Positions 17,692 to 27,386 of a DNA stretch of 64,000 nucleotides are shown in pieces. The notes beneath the pieces are model-generated. The model was not told the DNA's origin, did no database searches, and saw only the letters and a program-made list of their open reading frames with translations. Made by a program: the position numbers and the translations under genes. This DNA is from Acidobacteriota bacterium (GTDB lineage: Bacteria; Acidobacteriota; Terriglobia; Terriglobales; Acidobacteriaceae), in the NCBI GenBank assembly GCA_021778845.1, contig JAJYBU010000021.1, positions 1 to 64,000 of the forward strand, given 5' to 3'. Each line of letters starts with the position of its first letter. Position 1 is the first letter of the stretch.

Positions 17692-18684
17692 ATGAAGCTC
17701 ACCCCCGGAAAACTTGCTGGCCTCAAGGCCGTCTCCAACGCTCGTAATGTTATCGCAGCCGCGGCCATGGATCAGCGCGGCTCCCTGCAGAAGTCGCTCG
17801 CCAAGGAGCGCGGCGCCGAGGCCACCGGCCACGACCTCGAAGTCTTCAAGACACTGGTCACCGAGGTCCTCACCCGCCACGCCTCAGCCATCCTGCTCGA
17901 TCCCGAGTACGGCCTTCCTGCCGCCCAGCACCGTAACGGCAAGGGTCTGCTGCTGGCCTACGAGAAGACCGGCTACGACGCCACTACCGCCGGCCGCCTC
18001 CCCGACCTGCTCGATGTCTGGAGCGTCCGCCGCCTCGTCGAAGCCGGCGCAGACTGCATCAAGATCCTGCTCTACTACACCCCCTTCGACACCGCCAGCA
18101 TCAACGAGATCAAGCACGCATGGATCGAGCGCATCGGTGACGAGTGCCGCGCCCACGACATCCCCTTCTTCCTCGAGTTCGTCGGCTACGACGAGAACGG
18201 CGGCGACGAAAAATCCATCGAGTATGCGCGCAAGAAGCCTGCCATTGTGACCGGTGCCATGCAGGAGTTCTCCAACCCGCGCTACGGCGTCGACGTTCTC
18301 AAGGTCGAGGTCCCCATCGTCATGGAGTACGTCGCCGGAACCCAGGCCAACAAGGGAGGGCCCTCAGCCTACAACCGCGCCCAGGCCCTCGATCACTTCC
18401 GCGCCGCCGCCGCGGTCACGTCGCTGCCCTTCATCTATCTCTCCGCCGGCGTCTCCAACCCGGTCTTCATCGAGACCCTCGAACTCGCCGGCGAATCCGG
18501 TGTTGCCTTCAATGGCGTCCTCTGCGGCCGCGCCACATGGAAGGACGGCATCAAGATCTACGCGGTCGAAGGCGCTGACGCCTTCCGCAAGTGGCTCGAA
18601 ACCACCGGCGTAGAAAACATCCAGAACGTCAACAAGGCCCTCGAGGCCGCAGCGCCCTGGACCTCCAAGGTAGAAGCCCTCTAA
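17692..18684 (+). CDS. lacD: Tagatose-1,6-bisphosphate aldolase, LacD family
   Basis: 330-aa class I aldolase of the LacD type. Typical blocks are AAAMDQRGSLQKSL, ILLDPEYGLPAA, KILLYYTPFD, PFFLEFVGYDENGG, VDVLKVEVP (the probable Schiff-base Lys) and the C-terminal GVLCGRATWKDGI. The enzyme cleaves tagatose 1,6-bisphosphate to dihydroxyacetone phosphate and glyceraldehyde 3-phosphate, and many members also accept fructose bisphosphate or sulfofructose-type substrates. No other lactose or galactose genes are nearby, so the physiological substrate is open. AAGAGGAAAA precedes the ATG. The 260 bp upstream hold no ORF. Confidence 0.88.
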   Translation: MKLTPGKLAGLKAVSNARNVIAAAAMDQRGSLQKSLAKERGAEATGHDLEVFKTLVTEVLTRHASAILLDPEYGLPAAQHRNGKGLLLAYEKTGYDATTAGRLPDLLDVWSVRRLVEAGADCIKILLYYTPFDTASINEIKHAWIERIGDECRAHDIPFFLEFVGYDENGGDEKSIEYARKKPAIVTGAMQEFSNPRYGVDVLKVEVPIVMEYVAGTQANKGGPSAYNRAQALDHFRAAAAVTSLPFIYLSAGVSNPVFIETLELAGESGVAFNGVLCGRATWKDGIKIYAVEGADAFRKWLETTGVENIQNVNKALEAAAPWTSKVEAL

Positions 18685-18702
18685 GCGTCACCTCGCCACT
18701 CA

Positions 18703-18749
18703 CAGCAGCCCCTCCATGCGCAATTCAATCACACGTGGAGGGGCTGCTG
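18703..18749 (+). terminator. Hairpin after lacD
   Basis: Perfect 14-bp stem (18703-18716 with 18736-18749) with a 19-nt loop, 18 bp after the lacD stop. A strong T-run is lacking. Confidence 0.65.
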
Positions 18750-18836
18750 ATCTTCCGCTATTGAGGTTGACAGAGCGTCTTCATCACGGTGTACCATTCC
18801 ACCAAAGGGTAGTTGCAAGGGTACCCGGAGGTCTCC

Positions 18837-19469
18837 GTGCTCACAAGAAATGGAGCGCTCACTTGTTTGGCGGCTCTTCTAGCGCTCACTCCCATTCCCT
18901 GCGCAGCCCGGACACCGACCCCCAGCTTCACCATCACCGGCAGCAATGTGACCATGCCCTCCAGCGGCACCGCGACCTTCCCCTTCACCCTGACCTCGGT
19001 CAATGGATTCGCTGGAAATATTAGCGTTATGCCTGCGCAACCGGCTGTCCCTGCCGGAGTCAGGTTGCCCTACCTCGAAATCCCGGGGCCGGTGCACGCC
19101 TTCGTCCTCACAGCGAATGGAACCACGACAGGAACCTTCGGGATACTGGCAGCCATCCCCGTCCCCGTACCCGTGAGATGGAATCTTCCACCCCGTCCGG
19201 ACCTTGGCGAAAGGGCCATCTGGTCCCTCGCAGGCGCTCTCCTGCTGGGCGTTGGCCTTCGCAAAAAGAGAGCGCTCGCCACGCACCTCTTGCTCGCGGC
19301 AGGCATGCTCGTTGGACTGACGGCCATCAGTGCCTGCGGCGGCCAGCCCACCCTTACGCCCGGCACCTACACCTACACACTCACTGCGACCGAAGTGAAC
19401 AACACCTCTGCAACGGCGAACACCACGGTGACCGTGACCGTCCCGCCCGGCATCGTCACCAATAATTGA
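18837..19469 (+). CDS. Small secreted Ig-like protein with membrane segments
   Basis: 210-aa envelope protein. It has a signal peptide (CLAALLALTPIPCAA), a short Thr/Ser-rich beta region (FTITGSNVTMPSSGTATF), a hydrophobic segment with a basic stop (LAGALLLGVGLRKKRA), a second hydrophobic segment ending in a Cys (VGLTAISACGG), and a last beta-rich stretch (GTYTYTLTATEVNN). This resembles the C-terminal part of large acidobacterial Ig-like repeat proteins, here as a stand-alone miniature. No enzymatic motif is visible. The GTG at 18837 is chosen because GGAGG lies five bases upstream. Confidence 0.6.
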   Translation: MLTRNGALTCLAALLALTPIPCAARTPTPSFTITGSNVTMPSSGTATFPFTLTSVNGFAGNISVMPAQPAVPAGVRLPYLEIPGPVHAFVLTANGTTTGTFGILAAIPVPVPVRWNLPPRPDLGERAIWSLAGALLLGVGLRKKRALATHLLLAAGMLVGLTAISACGGQPTLTPGTYTYTLTATEVNNTSATANTTVTVTVPPGIVTNN

Positions 19470-19492
19470 TTGTCTCTGAAGCGTTCAGTTCC

Positions 19493-21334
19493 TCAAAACC
19501 CCTTCGGCCGCTCAGCCGCAACGCCGAACGCCGCCTCCATCGCGATCCCGGCGCGTGCAATCGTGCCTTCCTCGAACAGCCGTCCCACCAGCGTCACGCC
19601 ATACGGAACCCTCCGCGGGGGGGCAAACTTCATCACCGGGTTCTTCGGGTCGGGAGCCCAATCACTCCGCGCCTCGCTGATCTCCACAAACCCCGCGCGC
19701 AGCGTCAACGACGGGTGTCCCGTAAAGTTCGTAATCACCAGGAACTCATCGCGCAGGCTCGGCACCAGCAGCAGGTCAACGCTCGACATCACACGCGCCA
19801 TCTCCAGTGCAACCATCCGCCGCAGCCGGTCCGCCTGCACAAAGTCCACCGCGCTCAGAAACCGAGACTGCCGAAATGTATTCGGCCACGCATCCGGAGT
19901 CTGCATCTTCAACTCGTCCACCTTGTGATTCAGCGTGATCTCTTCAAACGCCGCCGCACTCTCGGCAAACAAAATAATATTCAGCGAGTCATACGGCCAA
20001 TCCGGCAAGCTCACTTCAACTGGAACCATCCCCAGCTTCTTCACCATCTCCAGCGCCGCGCGGTCCACCTCCGTCGCCGGAGCCGTCTTCATCCACTCCG
20101 GGAAATATCCCACGCGCAGACCCCTCACGCTCTTGCGCACATCGAAGTCCAGCCCGGCGGCGACGCACGCCACATCTTCCCCGTCGGGTCCCTGGATCGC
20201 GTCCAGCACCAGCATCGTGTCCTGTACGCCGCGCGTCATCGCGCCCAGCTTGTCGCACGTCCAGCTCAGCGTCATCGCGCCGGTCCGCGGCACGCGCCCA
20301 AACGTCGGCCGCAGCCCCGTCACGCCGCAGCGCATACTCGGGCTCACAATCGACCCCTGCGTCTCGCTCCCGATCGCAAACCCGACCAGCCCCGCAGCCA
20401 CCGCCGCACCCGGCCCAGCGCTACTCCCCGAAGCGCCCTCGTCCAGGTTCCACGGATTCTTCGTCTGCCCGCCGAACCACACATCGTTCAGCGCCAGTGC
20501 GCCCAGGCTCAGCTTCGCCACCAGCACAGCGCCCGCCGCATTCAACCGCGCCGTCACCGTAGCATCTTCCACCGGCACGCGTTTCTCATACATCTCTGCG
20601 CCCCACGTTGTCGGAATCCCCGCCGTATCCAGCAGGTCCTTCGCGCCCCACGGAATCCCATGCAGTGGCCCGCGATACTTTCCCGCTGCAATCTCCTTGT
20701 CCGCCACACGAGCCTGTTCCAGCGCATGCTCCGCGGTCAACGTAATCACGCAGTTCAGTTCATTGTTGAACCGTTCCAGCCGCGCCAGGTAAATCTTTGT
20801 CAGCCGCTCCGACGTAATCTGCTTCTTCTGTATCCACTGCGAGAGCTGCGTCACCGGCGCAAACGCAATCGCCTCGTCGCTCTCCGGCAGCGGTGCGTCG
20901 TTCCCCGCGCTCCACACAAACACGTTCTCCACCACCGCCATCGGCGCACCCGGCTTCAGTACCGCCGCCTCCGGGAACCAGACCGTCGCCGGCACCACGC
21001 TGTCGGGGATCGCCAGCTTGCGCGGCCCCACCCGCCGCTCATACACCGCGGCCATCGACGCCCGCCAGTTCCCCGCGGCCTCCGCCAAATCCTTCGGCGT
21101 CATCTCCACCTGCACCAACTTCTCGGCCTCAACGAAGGTCTCCACGGTCACCACCGGCCCGGTCGCCGGCGAGGTCCCAAACGCCCCCGGAGCCCCCGGC
21201 GTGCTTGGAATCTGCGGTCCTCCCGCCACTGGCGTCTGACCCTCACCCTCGGCCTTCGCCCCGTTCGACGCCATCGCCACGGCCACCAGCCCCATCGAAC
21301 CCTTCGCCAGAAACTCCCTGCGTGAACGCGCCAT
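19493..21334 (-). CDS. Tat-exported amidase-signature enzyme
   Basis: 613-aa member of the amidase signature family (GatA/fatty-acid-amidase fold). The Ser-cisSer-Lys triad is represented by GAKDLLDTAGIPTTWGA (Lys), ASGSSAGPGAAVAAGL (cis-Ser) and GSETQGSIVSPSMRCG (nucleophile region). The N-terminus MARSRREFLAKGSMG carries a twin-arginine motif followed by a hydrophobic stretch, so the enzyme is probably folded before export. A roughly 180-residue region before the core is unassigned. The start at 21334 follows GGGGAGAG; the open frame upstream is ignored because it would bury the Tat signal. The substrate is unknown, and a role as tRNA amidotransferase is unlikely given the export signal. 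Confidence 0.85.
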   Translation of the reverse strand: MARSRREFLAKGSMGLVAVAMASNGAKAEGEGQTPVAGGPQIPSTPGAPGAFGTSPATGPVVTVETFVEAEKLVQVEMTPKDLAEAAGNWRASMAAVYERRVGPRKLAIPDSVVPATVWFPEAAVLKPGAPMAVVENVFVWSAGNDAPLPESDEAIAFAPVTQLSQWIQKKQITSERLTKIYLARLERFNNELNCVITLTAEHALEQARVADKEIAAGKYRGPLHGIPWGAKDLLDTAGIPTTWGAEMYEKRVPVEDATVTARLNAAGAVLVAKLSLGALALNDVWFGGQTKNPWNLDEGASGSSAGPGAAVAAGLVGFAIGSETQGSIVSPSMRCGVTGLRPTFGRVPRTGAMTLSWTCDKLGAMTRGVQDTMLVLDAIQGPDGEDVACVAAGLDFDVRKSVRGLRVGYFPEWMKTAPATEVDRAALEMVKKLGMVPVEVSLPDWPYDSLNIILFAESAAAFEEITLNHKVDELKMQTPDAWPNTFRQSRFLSAVDFVQADRLRRMVALEMARVMSSVDLLLVPSLRDEFLVITNFTGHPSLTLRAGFVEISEARSDWAPDPKNPVMKFAPPRRVPYGVTLVGRLFEEGTIARAGIAMEAAFGVAAERPKGF

Positions 21335-21458
21335 ATCTATCTCTCCCCAATCCAATTCATCCGGTGCAATCAGATATATCACCGCCGGCTCCGCCACGCT
21401 TGACCACAGCAAATGCCGTGCTCACACCTTCATGGAACTCCGAGGCGTCCAAACGAAG

Positions 21459-21484
21459 GAAGGCCGGGATCGCTCCCGGCCTTC
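21459..21484. terminator. Hairpin downstream of infB
   Basis: Eleven base pairs (21459-21469 with 21474-21484) and a TCGC tetraloop, in the 180-bp gap between the amidase start and the infB stop. It probably terminates the rimP-nusA-infB transcript. Confidence 0.7.
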
Positions 21485-21514
21485 TATTGCTGTAGATGCT
21501 GCATGAAAAATGAG

Positions 21515-24500
21515 TTATGCGTTCGCGGCCTCGGCCTTCGTCGTATCCGCTTCCGCCCTGGCAATCTCGTTCTCCCGGTCCTTAGCTTCCTTCAGAGCCG
21601 CAACGTCGCGCTCCTTCTTAGCCTCAGCCGAGTTCCGTCCAAGCTCATCGGCCATCTTCTCCGTGGTGAACGCCTCAATGACGTCGCCCACCTTGATGTC
21701 CTTGTAGCCCGCCAGATCGATGCCGCACTCAACGCCCGAACGCACCTCGGACACATCGTCCTTGAAGCGCTTGAGCGACGCGATCTTGCCCTTCCAGACC
21801 TCTTCGCCATCGCGCAGCACGCGCACCTGGTTGTCGCGCCGGATCAATCCGTCGGTCACCTGGCTGCCGGCAATCTGGCCCACCTTGGTGATCTTGAAGA
21901 CGTTGATGACAGTCGCCCGGCCAGCGTAGTTCTCCTTGTACACTGGCTCCAGCAGCCCATACATCGCCTTCGTAATCTCGTCCTGCAACTCGTAAATAAT
22001 CGAGTGCAGCCGGATCTCGACGTTCTCGCGCTCCGCAATCTCAGTAGCCTTGCGGTCCGGCCGAACGTTGAATCCGATCACCACGGCATTCGACGCCGAA
22101 GCCAGCAGAATATCCGACTCCGTGATTGCGCCGACGCCCGAATGCAGTACCTTCACGCGCACCTTCTCGGTCGACATCCGCTGCAGCGAGTCGGCCAGCA
22201 CCTCGACCGAACCCTGCACATCGCCCTTGAGGATGAGGTTGAGGTCCTTGACGCCCGCCTGCTTGATCTGTTCCGCAAGCCCTTCCAGCGACACCCGCGA
22301 GCTCTTGGCCAGCTGCGCCTCGCGCTCCTTCATCTTGCGGTACTGCGCAATGCCCTTGGCCTTGTCGCGGTCCGCCATCACCAGGAACGTATCGCCCGCA
22401 TCCGGAATGCTCTCCAGTCCGAGGATCTCCACCGGAGTCGACGGCCCAGCTTCCTTGATCTCCTGCCCGCGGTCGTTGAACATCGCGCGGACCTTGCCGA
22501 ATGTGTTGCCGACGATGTAACTGTCGCCCGCGCGCAGCGTTCCGTTCTGCACCAGGATCGATGCCACAGCACCGCGGCCACGATCCAGCTTGGCCTCGAT
22601 GACCGTACCAACCGCTGGCCGCTCGGGCGTTGCCTTCTGCTCGTTCACATCCGCAACCAGGCAGATCATCTCTTCCAGTTGATCAAGGTTCAGCCGCTTC
22701 TTGGCCGACACTTCGACAAACTCCGTATCCCCGCCCATCGACGTAGCCTGTACGCCACGAGCTGCGAGCTGGTTCATCACCCGGCTCGGGTCTGCCTCCG
22801 GCTTGTCGATCTTGTTCACCGCAACGATGATCGGAACCTTCGCCGCGCGCGCATGATCGATGGCCTCGAGCGTCTGCGGCATCACTCCGTCGTCGGCTGC
22901 GACCACGATCACCACGATGTCCGTAATCTTCGCTCCACGGGCACGCATACGCGTAAACGCTTCGTGACCAGGAGTATCAAGGAACACGATCTCGCGGCCA
23001 AACGCCGGCGAATCGGGCTTGGTAATCTTCACCTTGTACGCTCCGATATGCTGCGTAATTCCGCCCGCCTCACCACCCGCCACATCCGTCGAACGGATCG
23101 CATCGAGCAGCGAAGTCTTACCGTGATCGACGTGGCCCATGATCGTCACCACCGGCGCACGCACCACCTCGACCATGTTGGAGGTGTCTTCAAGGAAGCC
23201 TTCGATGGCCTCGTTCTCGAGTTGCTCTTCGACCGAGATGACCGTCGCGTCCGCGCCAAACTGCCGCGCCACGTCCTTCACCAACTCGCCATCGAGCGAC
23301 TGGTTGACCGTCACCATCACGCCACGCATCAGCAGTGTCGCAATCAGGTCCTTGCCGCGAACCTCCAGCTTCTCCGCCAGGTCCTTCACCGAGATGCCCT
23401 CAGTGACCGTGATCGACTTGGTGATAGGCACGTCGCCCATTGGAATCTGGGCGGCGCCAGCGCGCGGAGCATAGCCCTTGAGCGCGACTTCCTTGTTCTT
23501 CTCGTAGCGCGGAGCGCCGCGGCCACGCTGACCGGGTCTAGCCGGACGTGCCGGAGCCGCAGCTTCGGTAGGCGGCAGCAGGCCACCGCCGGGCGCTGTC
23601 CCCGGACGATTTCCAAACCCAGGCCGCCCTGCACCAAAGCCCGGTCGTGGCGCAAACCCCGGACCACCCGGGCCACCACCCGTTCCCGCAGGAAAGGTCC
23701 GTGTGGGATGCATGGGCCGGCGAGCGCCAGGAGCCATTCCCGGACGCGAGCCCGGAGGTCCACCTGCTCCCGGTGCGCCCGAACCGCCCTGGTAGCCGGG
23801 ACGCGGACGTTGGAAGATAGGGGTGCGCGGCCCTCCCGGAGGAGGTGGCGGTGCACTATAGCTAGGACGCGGGCCGGTCTGCGGCATCACCACGCGACGT
23901 GGTGCTGGCACAGGGGCTACAGGCGCCTCGGGCGTCGCTGCAACCGGCTCCGGAGCCGGAGGGGCCACAGGCTCGGGCACGGGTGCCGGAGCTGCTGCCA
24001 CCGGAGCTGGCGCCGATGGCGGAGGAACAGCAGGCTTCACCACAACAGGTTCCGCAGGCGGTGCGGACACCACCGCCGGAGGGGCAGGCACGACAGCGGG
24101 GCGCGCAACCACCGGACCCGCAACAGGACGGCTCGCAATCGCCGGCGGCACCACATACGTTGGAGCCGGCGGCCGTGGAATGGGAACGATGCGCCGCGGC
24201 GCTGGTGCAGCAGGCGGAGCTGTAGCCACGGGAGCGGCGGGTGCTGGAGTTGGAGCCGGAGCATGCACCGCCACCACAGCAGGAGCCGCAGGCTTCGCTG
24301 CCACCGGGGGCCTATTGGTAGGGGGCGCCACCGTCACGGCAGGGCGCGCAGGCGGCGCAGAGCGTGCAGCCTGCTCAGCCTGCTTGCGCTCCAGGATCGC
24401 CTTCAGCGCATCACCCGGCTTGGACACATGCGACAGATCGAACTTGGGCTTGGTTTCCACGGGAGCCACCCGCGGCGCCGGCGTGCGTGCTCCGCGGCTG

Positions 24501-24652
24501 AAATAGCCGCGCACCTTCTCCGCTTCATCCTCTTCGATGGAGCTCGAATGCGTCTTCTTCTCGGTGACGCCAACCGCCGTCAGAGCATCCAGAATGGATC
24601 GGCTCTTGACTTCCAACTCACGTGCAAGATCGTTGATGCGAACTTTGCTCAT
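21515..24652 (-). CDS. infB: Translation initiation factor IF-2
   Basis: 1045-aa GTPase that delivers initiator fMet-tRNA to the 30S subunit. Order of domains: an IF2 N-terminal helical motif ([10 protein letters not shown]), an extended Pro/Ala-rich disordered region (about residues 75-390), a second N-terminal motif ([10 protein letters not shown]), the G domain with G1 GHVDHGKT, G3 DTPGHEAF and G4 NKIDKPEA, and domains II-IV ending near [14 protein letters not shown]. The Pro/Ala region is long and accounts for the large size. It is the third gene of rimP-nusA-infB, 184 bp after nusA. No ylxR gene lies between them. Confidence 0.97.
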   Translation of the reverse strand: MSKVRINDLARELEVKSRSILDALTAVGVTEKKTHSSSIEEDEAEKVRGYFSRGARTPAPRVAPVETKPKFDLSHVSKPGDALKAILERKQAEQAARSAPPARPAVTVAPPTNRPPVAAKPAAPAVVAVHAPAPTPAPAAPVATAPPAAPAPRRIVPIPRPPAPTYVVPPAIASRPVAGPVVARPAVVPAPPAVVSAPPAEPVVVKPAVPPPSAPAPVAAAPAPVPEPVAPPAPEPVAATPEAPVAPVPAPRRVVMPQTGPRPSYSAPPPPPGGPRTPIFQRPRPGYQGGSGAPGAGGPPGSRPGMAPGARRPMHPTRTFPAGTGGGPGGPGFAPRPGFGAGRPGFGNRPGTAPGGGLLPPTEAAAPARPARPGQRGRGAPRYEKNKEVALKGYAPRAGAAQIPMGDVPITKSITVTEGISVKDLAEKLEVRGKDLIATLLMRGVMVTVNQSLDGELVKDVARQFGADATVISVEEQLENEAIEGFLEDTSNMVEVVRAPVVTIMGHVDHGKTSLLDAIRSTDVAGGEAGGITQHIGAYKVKITKPDSPAFGREIVFLDTPGHEAFTRMRARGAKITDIVVIVVAADDGVMPQTLEAIDHARAAKVPIIVAVNKIDKPEADPSRVMNQLAARGVQATSMGGDTEFVEVSAKKRLNLDQLEEMICLVADVNEQKATPERPAVGTVIEAKLDRGRGAVASILVQNGTLRAGDSYIVGNTFGKVRAMFNDRGQEIKEAGPSTPVEILGLESIPDAGDTFLVMADRDKAKGIAQYRKMKEREAQLAKSSRVSLEGLAEQIKQAGVKDLNLILKGDVQGSVEVLADSLQRMSTEKVRVKVLHSGVGAITESDILLASASNAVVIGFNVRPDRKATEIAERENVEIRLHSIIYELQDEITKAMYGLLEPVYKENYAGRATVINVFKITKVGQIAGSQVTDGLIRRDNQVRVLRDGEEVWKGKIASLKRFKDDVSEVRSGVECGIDLAGYKDIKVGDVIEAFTTEKMADELGRNSAEAKKERDVAALKEAKDRENEIARAEADTTKAEAANA

Positions 24653-24836
24653 CTATCCCTTTTATCGGTGCTGGCGGTTACCCGCTCGGCCCTTTTCATT
24701 TCCACTGCGCACTTAGAGGTTCATAGCAGCCTCAATCGAAGTAGGAGTTCTTCCAAGGCTATTATCCCTTGAAATTGTTAATGTTTCAGCCGTTTGGCTC
24801 ACATTTCCACAAATACTGCCGGGCATTTCGTGCTGA

Positions 24837-26474
24837 TCAGTCACGAGAAGACCCATTGCTATCAATGCCTTCGCTGGAGACTTCCTGGGCCTGATCGACC
24901 AGTTCGTCCACGGTGTCGTTGTCGAGTTCAATGCCCGCTTCGCGAGCGTCGTTGGCGTCATTGGCGTCGATCGCCGAGAGTTCATCCTCGCGGTCGACGA
25001 TGTCTTCAGCCGAAATGTCGCTCACCTCTTCGGCAGAACCGGCATCGGCAGCCTGCCCGGCGAGAATCTCTTCCGGTGTGTTGGTCATGGAATGCACCTC
25101 ATCTCCCGCCTCATCGGATGCAGCGGTCGCCGCAATGGCTTCTTCACCTTTGACCAGTGCCGCCTCCGTCGGAACGGATACCGGACGCTCCTCGCCTTCT
25201 TCATATTGCCCGAAGTAGTGGCGAACAGCGACCGCAATCTTCTCGACCGTCTTCTCGCCAATTCCCGGGATCTCGCCGAGTTCTTCGGCGGTCATATCGG
25301 CGAGCGCCTCGACGGTGGTGATCCCGGCCGCAATCAGCTTCTCCATCACGGAATCGCCCAGTTCCACCACCTGCTCAATAGGTGTGGACGGACCGCCGCC
25401 CATCGCCTGCATCTGCTGCTCGACCTCCTGGCGCTTCTCCTCTTCGCTCTTGATGTCGATCTTCCACTGCAACAGCTTGGCTGCCAGGCGAACATTCTGC
25501 CCCTTCTTGCCGATCGCCAGCGACAGCTGCGTGTCATCGACAATCACCTCAAGCTGCTTCTCTGCCAGGTCCGTAATGGAGACACGCGCAACCTTGGCCG
25601 GCTGCAGCGCCTTCTCGGCGAAGGTGGTGATCTCGTCCGAGTACTCAATAATGTCGATCTTCTCTCCACGCAACTCGCGGATGATCGACTGCACTCGCAT
25701 GCCCTTCATGCCCACGCATGCACCCACCGGATCGACGTCCTTGTCGCGGCTCATGACCGCAATCTTGCTGCGCTCACCGGCCTCGCGCGCAATGGCGCGA
25801 ATCGTCACCGTGCCGTCATAAATCTCCGGAACCTCCGACTGGAACAGCGACTGCACCAGTGCCGGAGCCGCACGCGAGACGATCACCTGCGGTCCCTTCG
25901 CAGCGCGGTCGACGCGCAGCAGCACCACGCGCACACGCTCCCCAACCGAGAACTGCTCCAGCCGCGACTGCTCGCGCTTGGGCATCCGCGCCTCGGCCTT
26001 GCCCAGGTCGAAGATCACATCCATCGGCTCCAGACGCTTGACGGTCGCCGTGAGAATCTCGCCCGCGCGGTTGCCATACTCGTTGAACACGGTATCGCGC
26101 TCCGCCTCGCGAACCTTCTGGAAGATCACCTGCTTGGCCATCTGCGCGGCGATGCGGCCCAGCGGCGTGGTGTCCTTGTAGAAGCGCAGTTCCCCGCCGA
26201 CCTCAACCTCCGGCGCCATTTCGCGCGCCTGCTCCAGCGTCAACTGGTTGTCCGGGTCTTCGACGAGCTCCGGCGTCTCGACGACCGTCTTGTACACGTA
26301 GGCGCGAATCTCGCCCGTCTCGCGATCCATCTCGCCGCGCATGTTCTCGACCGTCTTGTAGTACTTCCGGGTTGCGAGCGCAATCGCGTCCTCGACCGCA
26401 TTCACCACGATCTCCGGGTCAATACCCTTCTCGCGGCCTAAAATCTCAATCGACTGATACAGAGCACTTGCCAT
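24837..26474 (-). CDS. nusA: Transcription termination/antitermination factor NusA
   Basis: 545-aa RNA polymerase-binding factor. The N-terminal polymerase-binding domain begins [18 protein letters not shown]. An S1 domain ([19 protein letters not shown]) and two KH domains follow ([19 protein letters not shown] and [16 protein letters not shown]). A helix-hairpin-helix-like segment ([15 protein letters not shown]) and a long acidic tail (about 90 residues rich in Asp, Glu and Ala) close the protein. The acidic C-terminus resembles the AR-type extension that can mask RNA binding. The start at 26474 (MASALYQS) fits the family better than the TTG-type start four codons upstream. Confidence 0.96.
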   Translation of the reverse strand: MASALYQSIEILGREKGIDPEIVVNAVEDAIALATRKYYKTVENMRGEMDRETGEIRAYVYKTVVETPELVEDPDNQLTLEQAREMAPEVEVGGELRFYKDTTPLGRIAAQMAKQVIFQKVREAERDTVFNEYGNRAGEILTATVKRLEPMDVIFDLGKAEARMPKREQSRLEQFSVGERVRVVLLRVDRAAKGPQVIVSRAAPALVQSLFQSEVPEIYDGTVTIRAIAREAGERSKIAVMSRDKDVDPVGACVGMKGMRVQSIIRELRGEKIDIIEYSDEITTFAEKALQPAKVARVSITDLAEKQLEVIVDDTQLSLAIGKKGQNVRLAAKLLQWKIDIKSEEEKRQEVEQQMQAMGGGPSTPIEQVVELGDSVMEKLIAAGITTVEALADMTAEELGEIPGIGEKTVEKIAVAVRHYFGQYEEGEERPVSVPTEAALVKGEEAIAATAASDEAGDEVHSMTNTPEEILAGQAADAGSAEEVSDISAEDIVDREDELSAIDANDANDAREAGIELDNDTVDELVDQAQEVSSEGIDSNGSSRD

Positions 26475-26545
26475 GTTGTCTCTCACTTCTTTCGGCGATC
26501 TTCATCACCGATCATTCAAATTCGCTTACGTCTAAATCCCTGCTT

Positions 26546-27127
26546 CTATATCTCTGCTACCAGATTCGCCTTCTCAACATTCGCCAGCGAAATCTCAACC
26601 GTCTGCGCAACCTGCAGCTTCTTTGCCTTGCCCTTCTGCTTGACGGCAGAGAGGTCCAGCGTCATCGTCTTCCCATCAAAGGCAATCAATCTGCCCGTAA
26701 AATGGCGGCTGTTGTCCACCGCCGTAAAGGTTTGGACCTTCGCGAGACTACCGCGAAAGCGATCATAGTCAGCCGGCTTCAAGAGCTTGCGTTCAAGCCC
26801 TGGAGAGCTGACCTCCAGCGTGTACTCCGCTCCGGGAATCAGGTCCTCGACGTCGAGCACCGTTCCAAAATCCCGTGCGAAGCTGGCACAATCCTCATGG
26901 GTCACTCCGGAAAGAGTCTCGACCGGAACGCCTTTGGGAAGGCCTGCCTCTTCGTTGGATGCAGCCTCCGCGGCGAACTTGGCCCGGGCCTCCGCATTCT
27001 TCTCCAGATAGACGCGCAGCGTGCGATGCTTGGCGCCGCCGGTGAACTCCAGATCCACAACGTCGAGGTGGTGCGAGGCCGCGACGCGGTCGGCTGTGGC
27101 GCGAATTGTCTCCATCTGCAAGGCCAT
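26546..27127 (-). CDS. rimP: Ribosome maturation factor RimP
   Basis: 193-aa RimP/YhbC protein needed for 30S assembly. The N-domain shows VVDLEFTGGAKHRTLRVYLE and the THEDCASFARDFGTVLDVED block, then YTLEVSSPGLERKLLKPADY, which is the family signature. The C-domain is the Sm-like fold (FTGRLIAFDGKTMTLDL). An Ala/Glu-rich insertion of about 25 residues (EARAKFAAEAASNEE) is larger than in E. coli. First gene of rimP-nusA-infB; 71 bp separate it from nusA. Confidence 0.95.
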   Translation of the reverse strand: MALQMETIRATADRVAASHHLDVVDLEFTGGAKHRTLRVYLEKNAEARAKFAAEAASNEEAGLPKGVPVETLSGVTHEDCASFARDFGTVLDVEDLIPGAEYTLEVSSPGLERKLLKPADYDRFRGSLAKVQTFTAVDNSRHFTGRLIAFDGKTMTLDLSAVKQKGKAKKLQVAQTVEISLANVEKANLVAEI

Positions 27128-27214
27128 GTGTTCTTCCAGCGAACGCCGTCTTGTGGTGCTTTCGTTGGGCGGGTGCTGTCACCGTCCGCCAAACCGGATT
27201 TTAAGCAAACAAAA

Positions 27215-27232
27215 AGTGGGCTCTCGCCCACT
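27215..27232 (-). terminator. Intrinsic terminator in the rimP-nusA-infB leader
   Basis: On the minus strand AGTGGGC-GAGA-GCCCACT forms a 7-bp GC-rich stem followed at once by TTTTTGTTTG. It lies about 88 bases upstream of the rimP ATG and downstream of the proposed promoter, with no gene in between. It therefore looks like an attenuator and not the end of a gene. Confidence 0.7.
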
Positions 27233-27272
27233 CCTCTCTTCCGCCACTTGCCGGTGCGTACACGGCGACTGA

Positions 27273-27287
27273 CCGTTTGCCAAACGG
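27273..27287. promoter_or_regulatory. 15-bp palindrome in the rimP leader
   Basis: CCGTTTG-C-CAAACGG is a perfect odd palindrome, 40 bp upstream of the leader terminator in the minus direction. It could be an operator or an alternative RNA stem; the sequence alone does not decide. Confidence 0.45.
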
Positions 27288-27325
27288 CTGCTTTCAGCGG
27301 CAGAACAAATTCGTCTGCTCGGACA

Positions 27326-27354
27326 ATTTTAGGCCAACCCAGGCGAAAGTTCAA
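27326..27354 (-). promoter_or_regulatory. Sigma-70-type promoter of rimP-nusA-infB
   Basis: Minus strand TTGAAC (27354-27349), a 17-base spacer, and TAAAAT (27331-27326). The predicted transcript starts near 27319 and has a leader of about 190 nt. Confidence 0.65.
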
Positions 27355-27386
27355 CTCTGGCCTCGGCAGTGCAACAATAGAGAAGT

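Noticed and set aside
19466-21325. 619-codon open frame opposite the amidase gene
   Set aside because: Almost only Arg, His, Pro and Gln. It is a shadow of the amidase coding strand.
21413-24772. 1119-codon open frame on the plus strand opposite infB
   Set aside because: It is exactly antisense to infB and translates to an Arg/His-rich low-quality protein without motifs. It is a by-product of high GC in a codon-biased gene.
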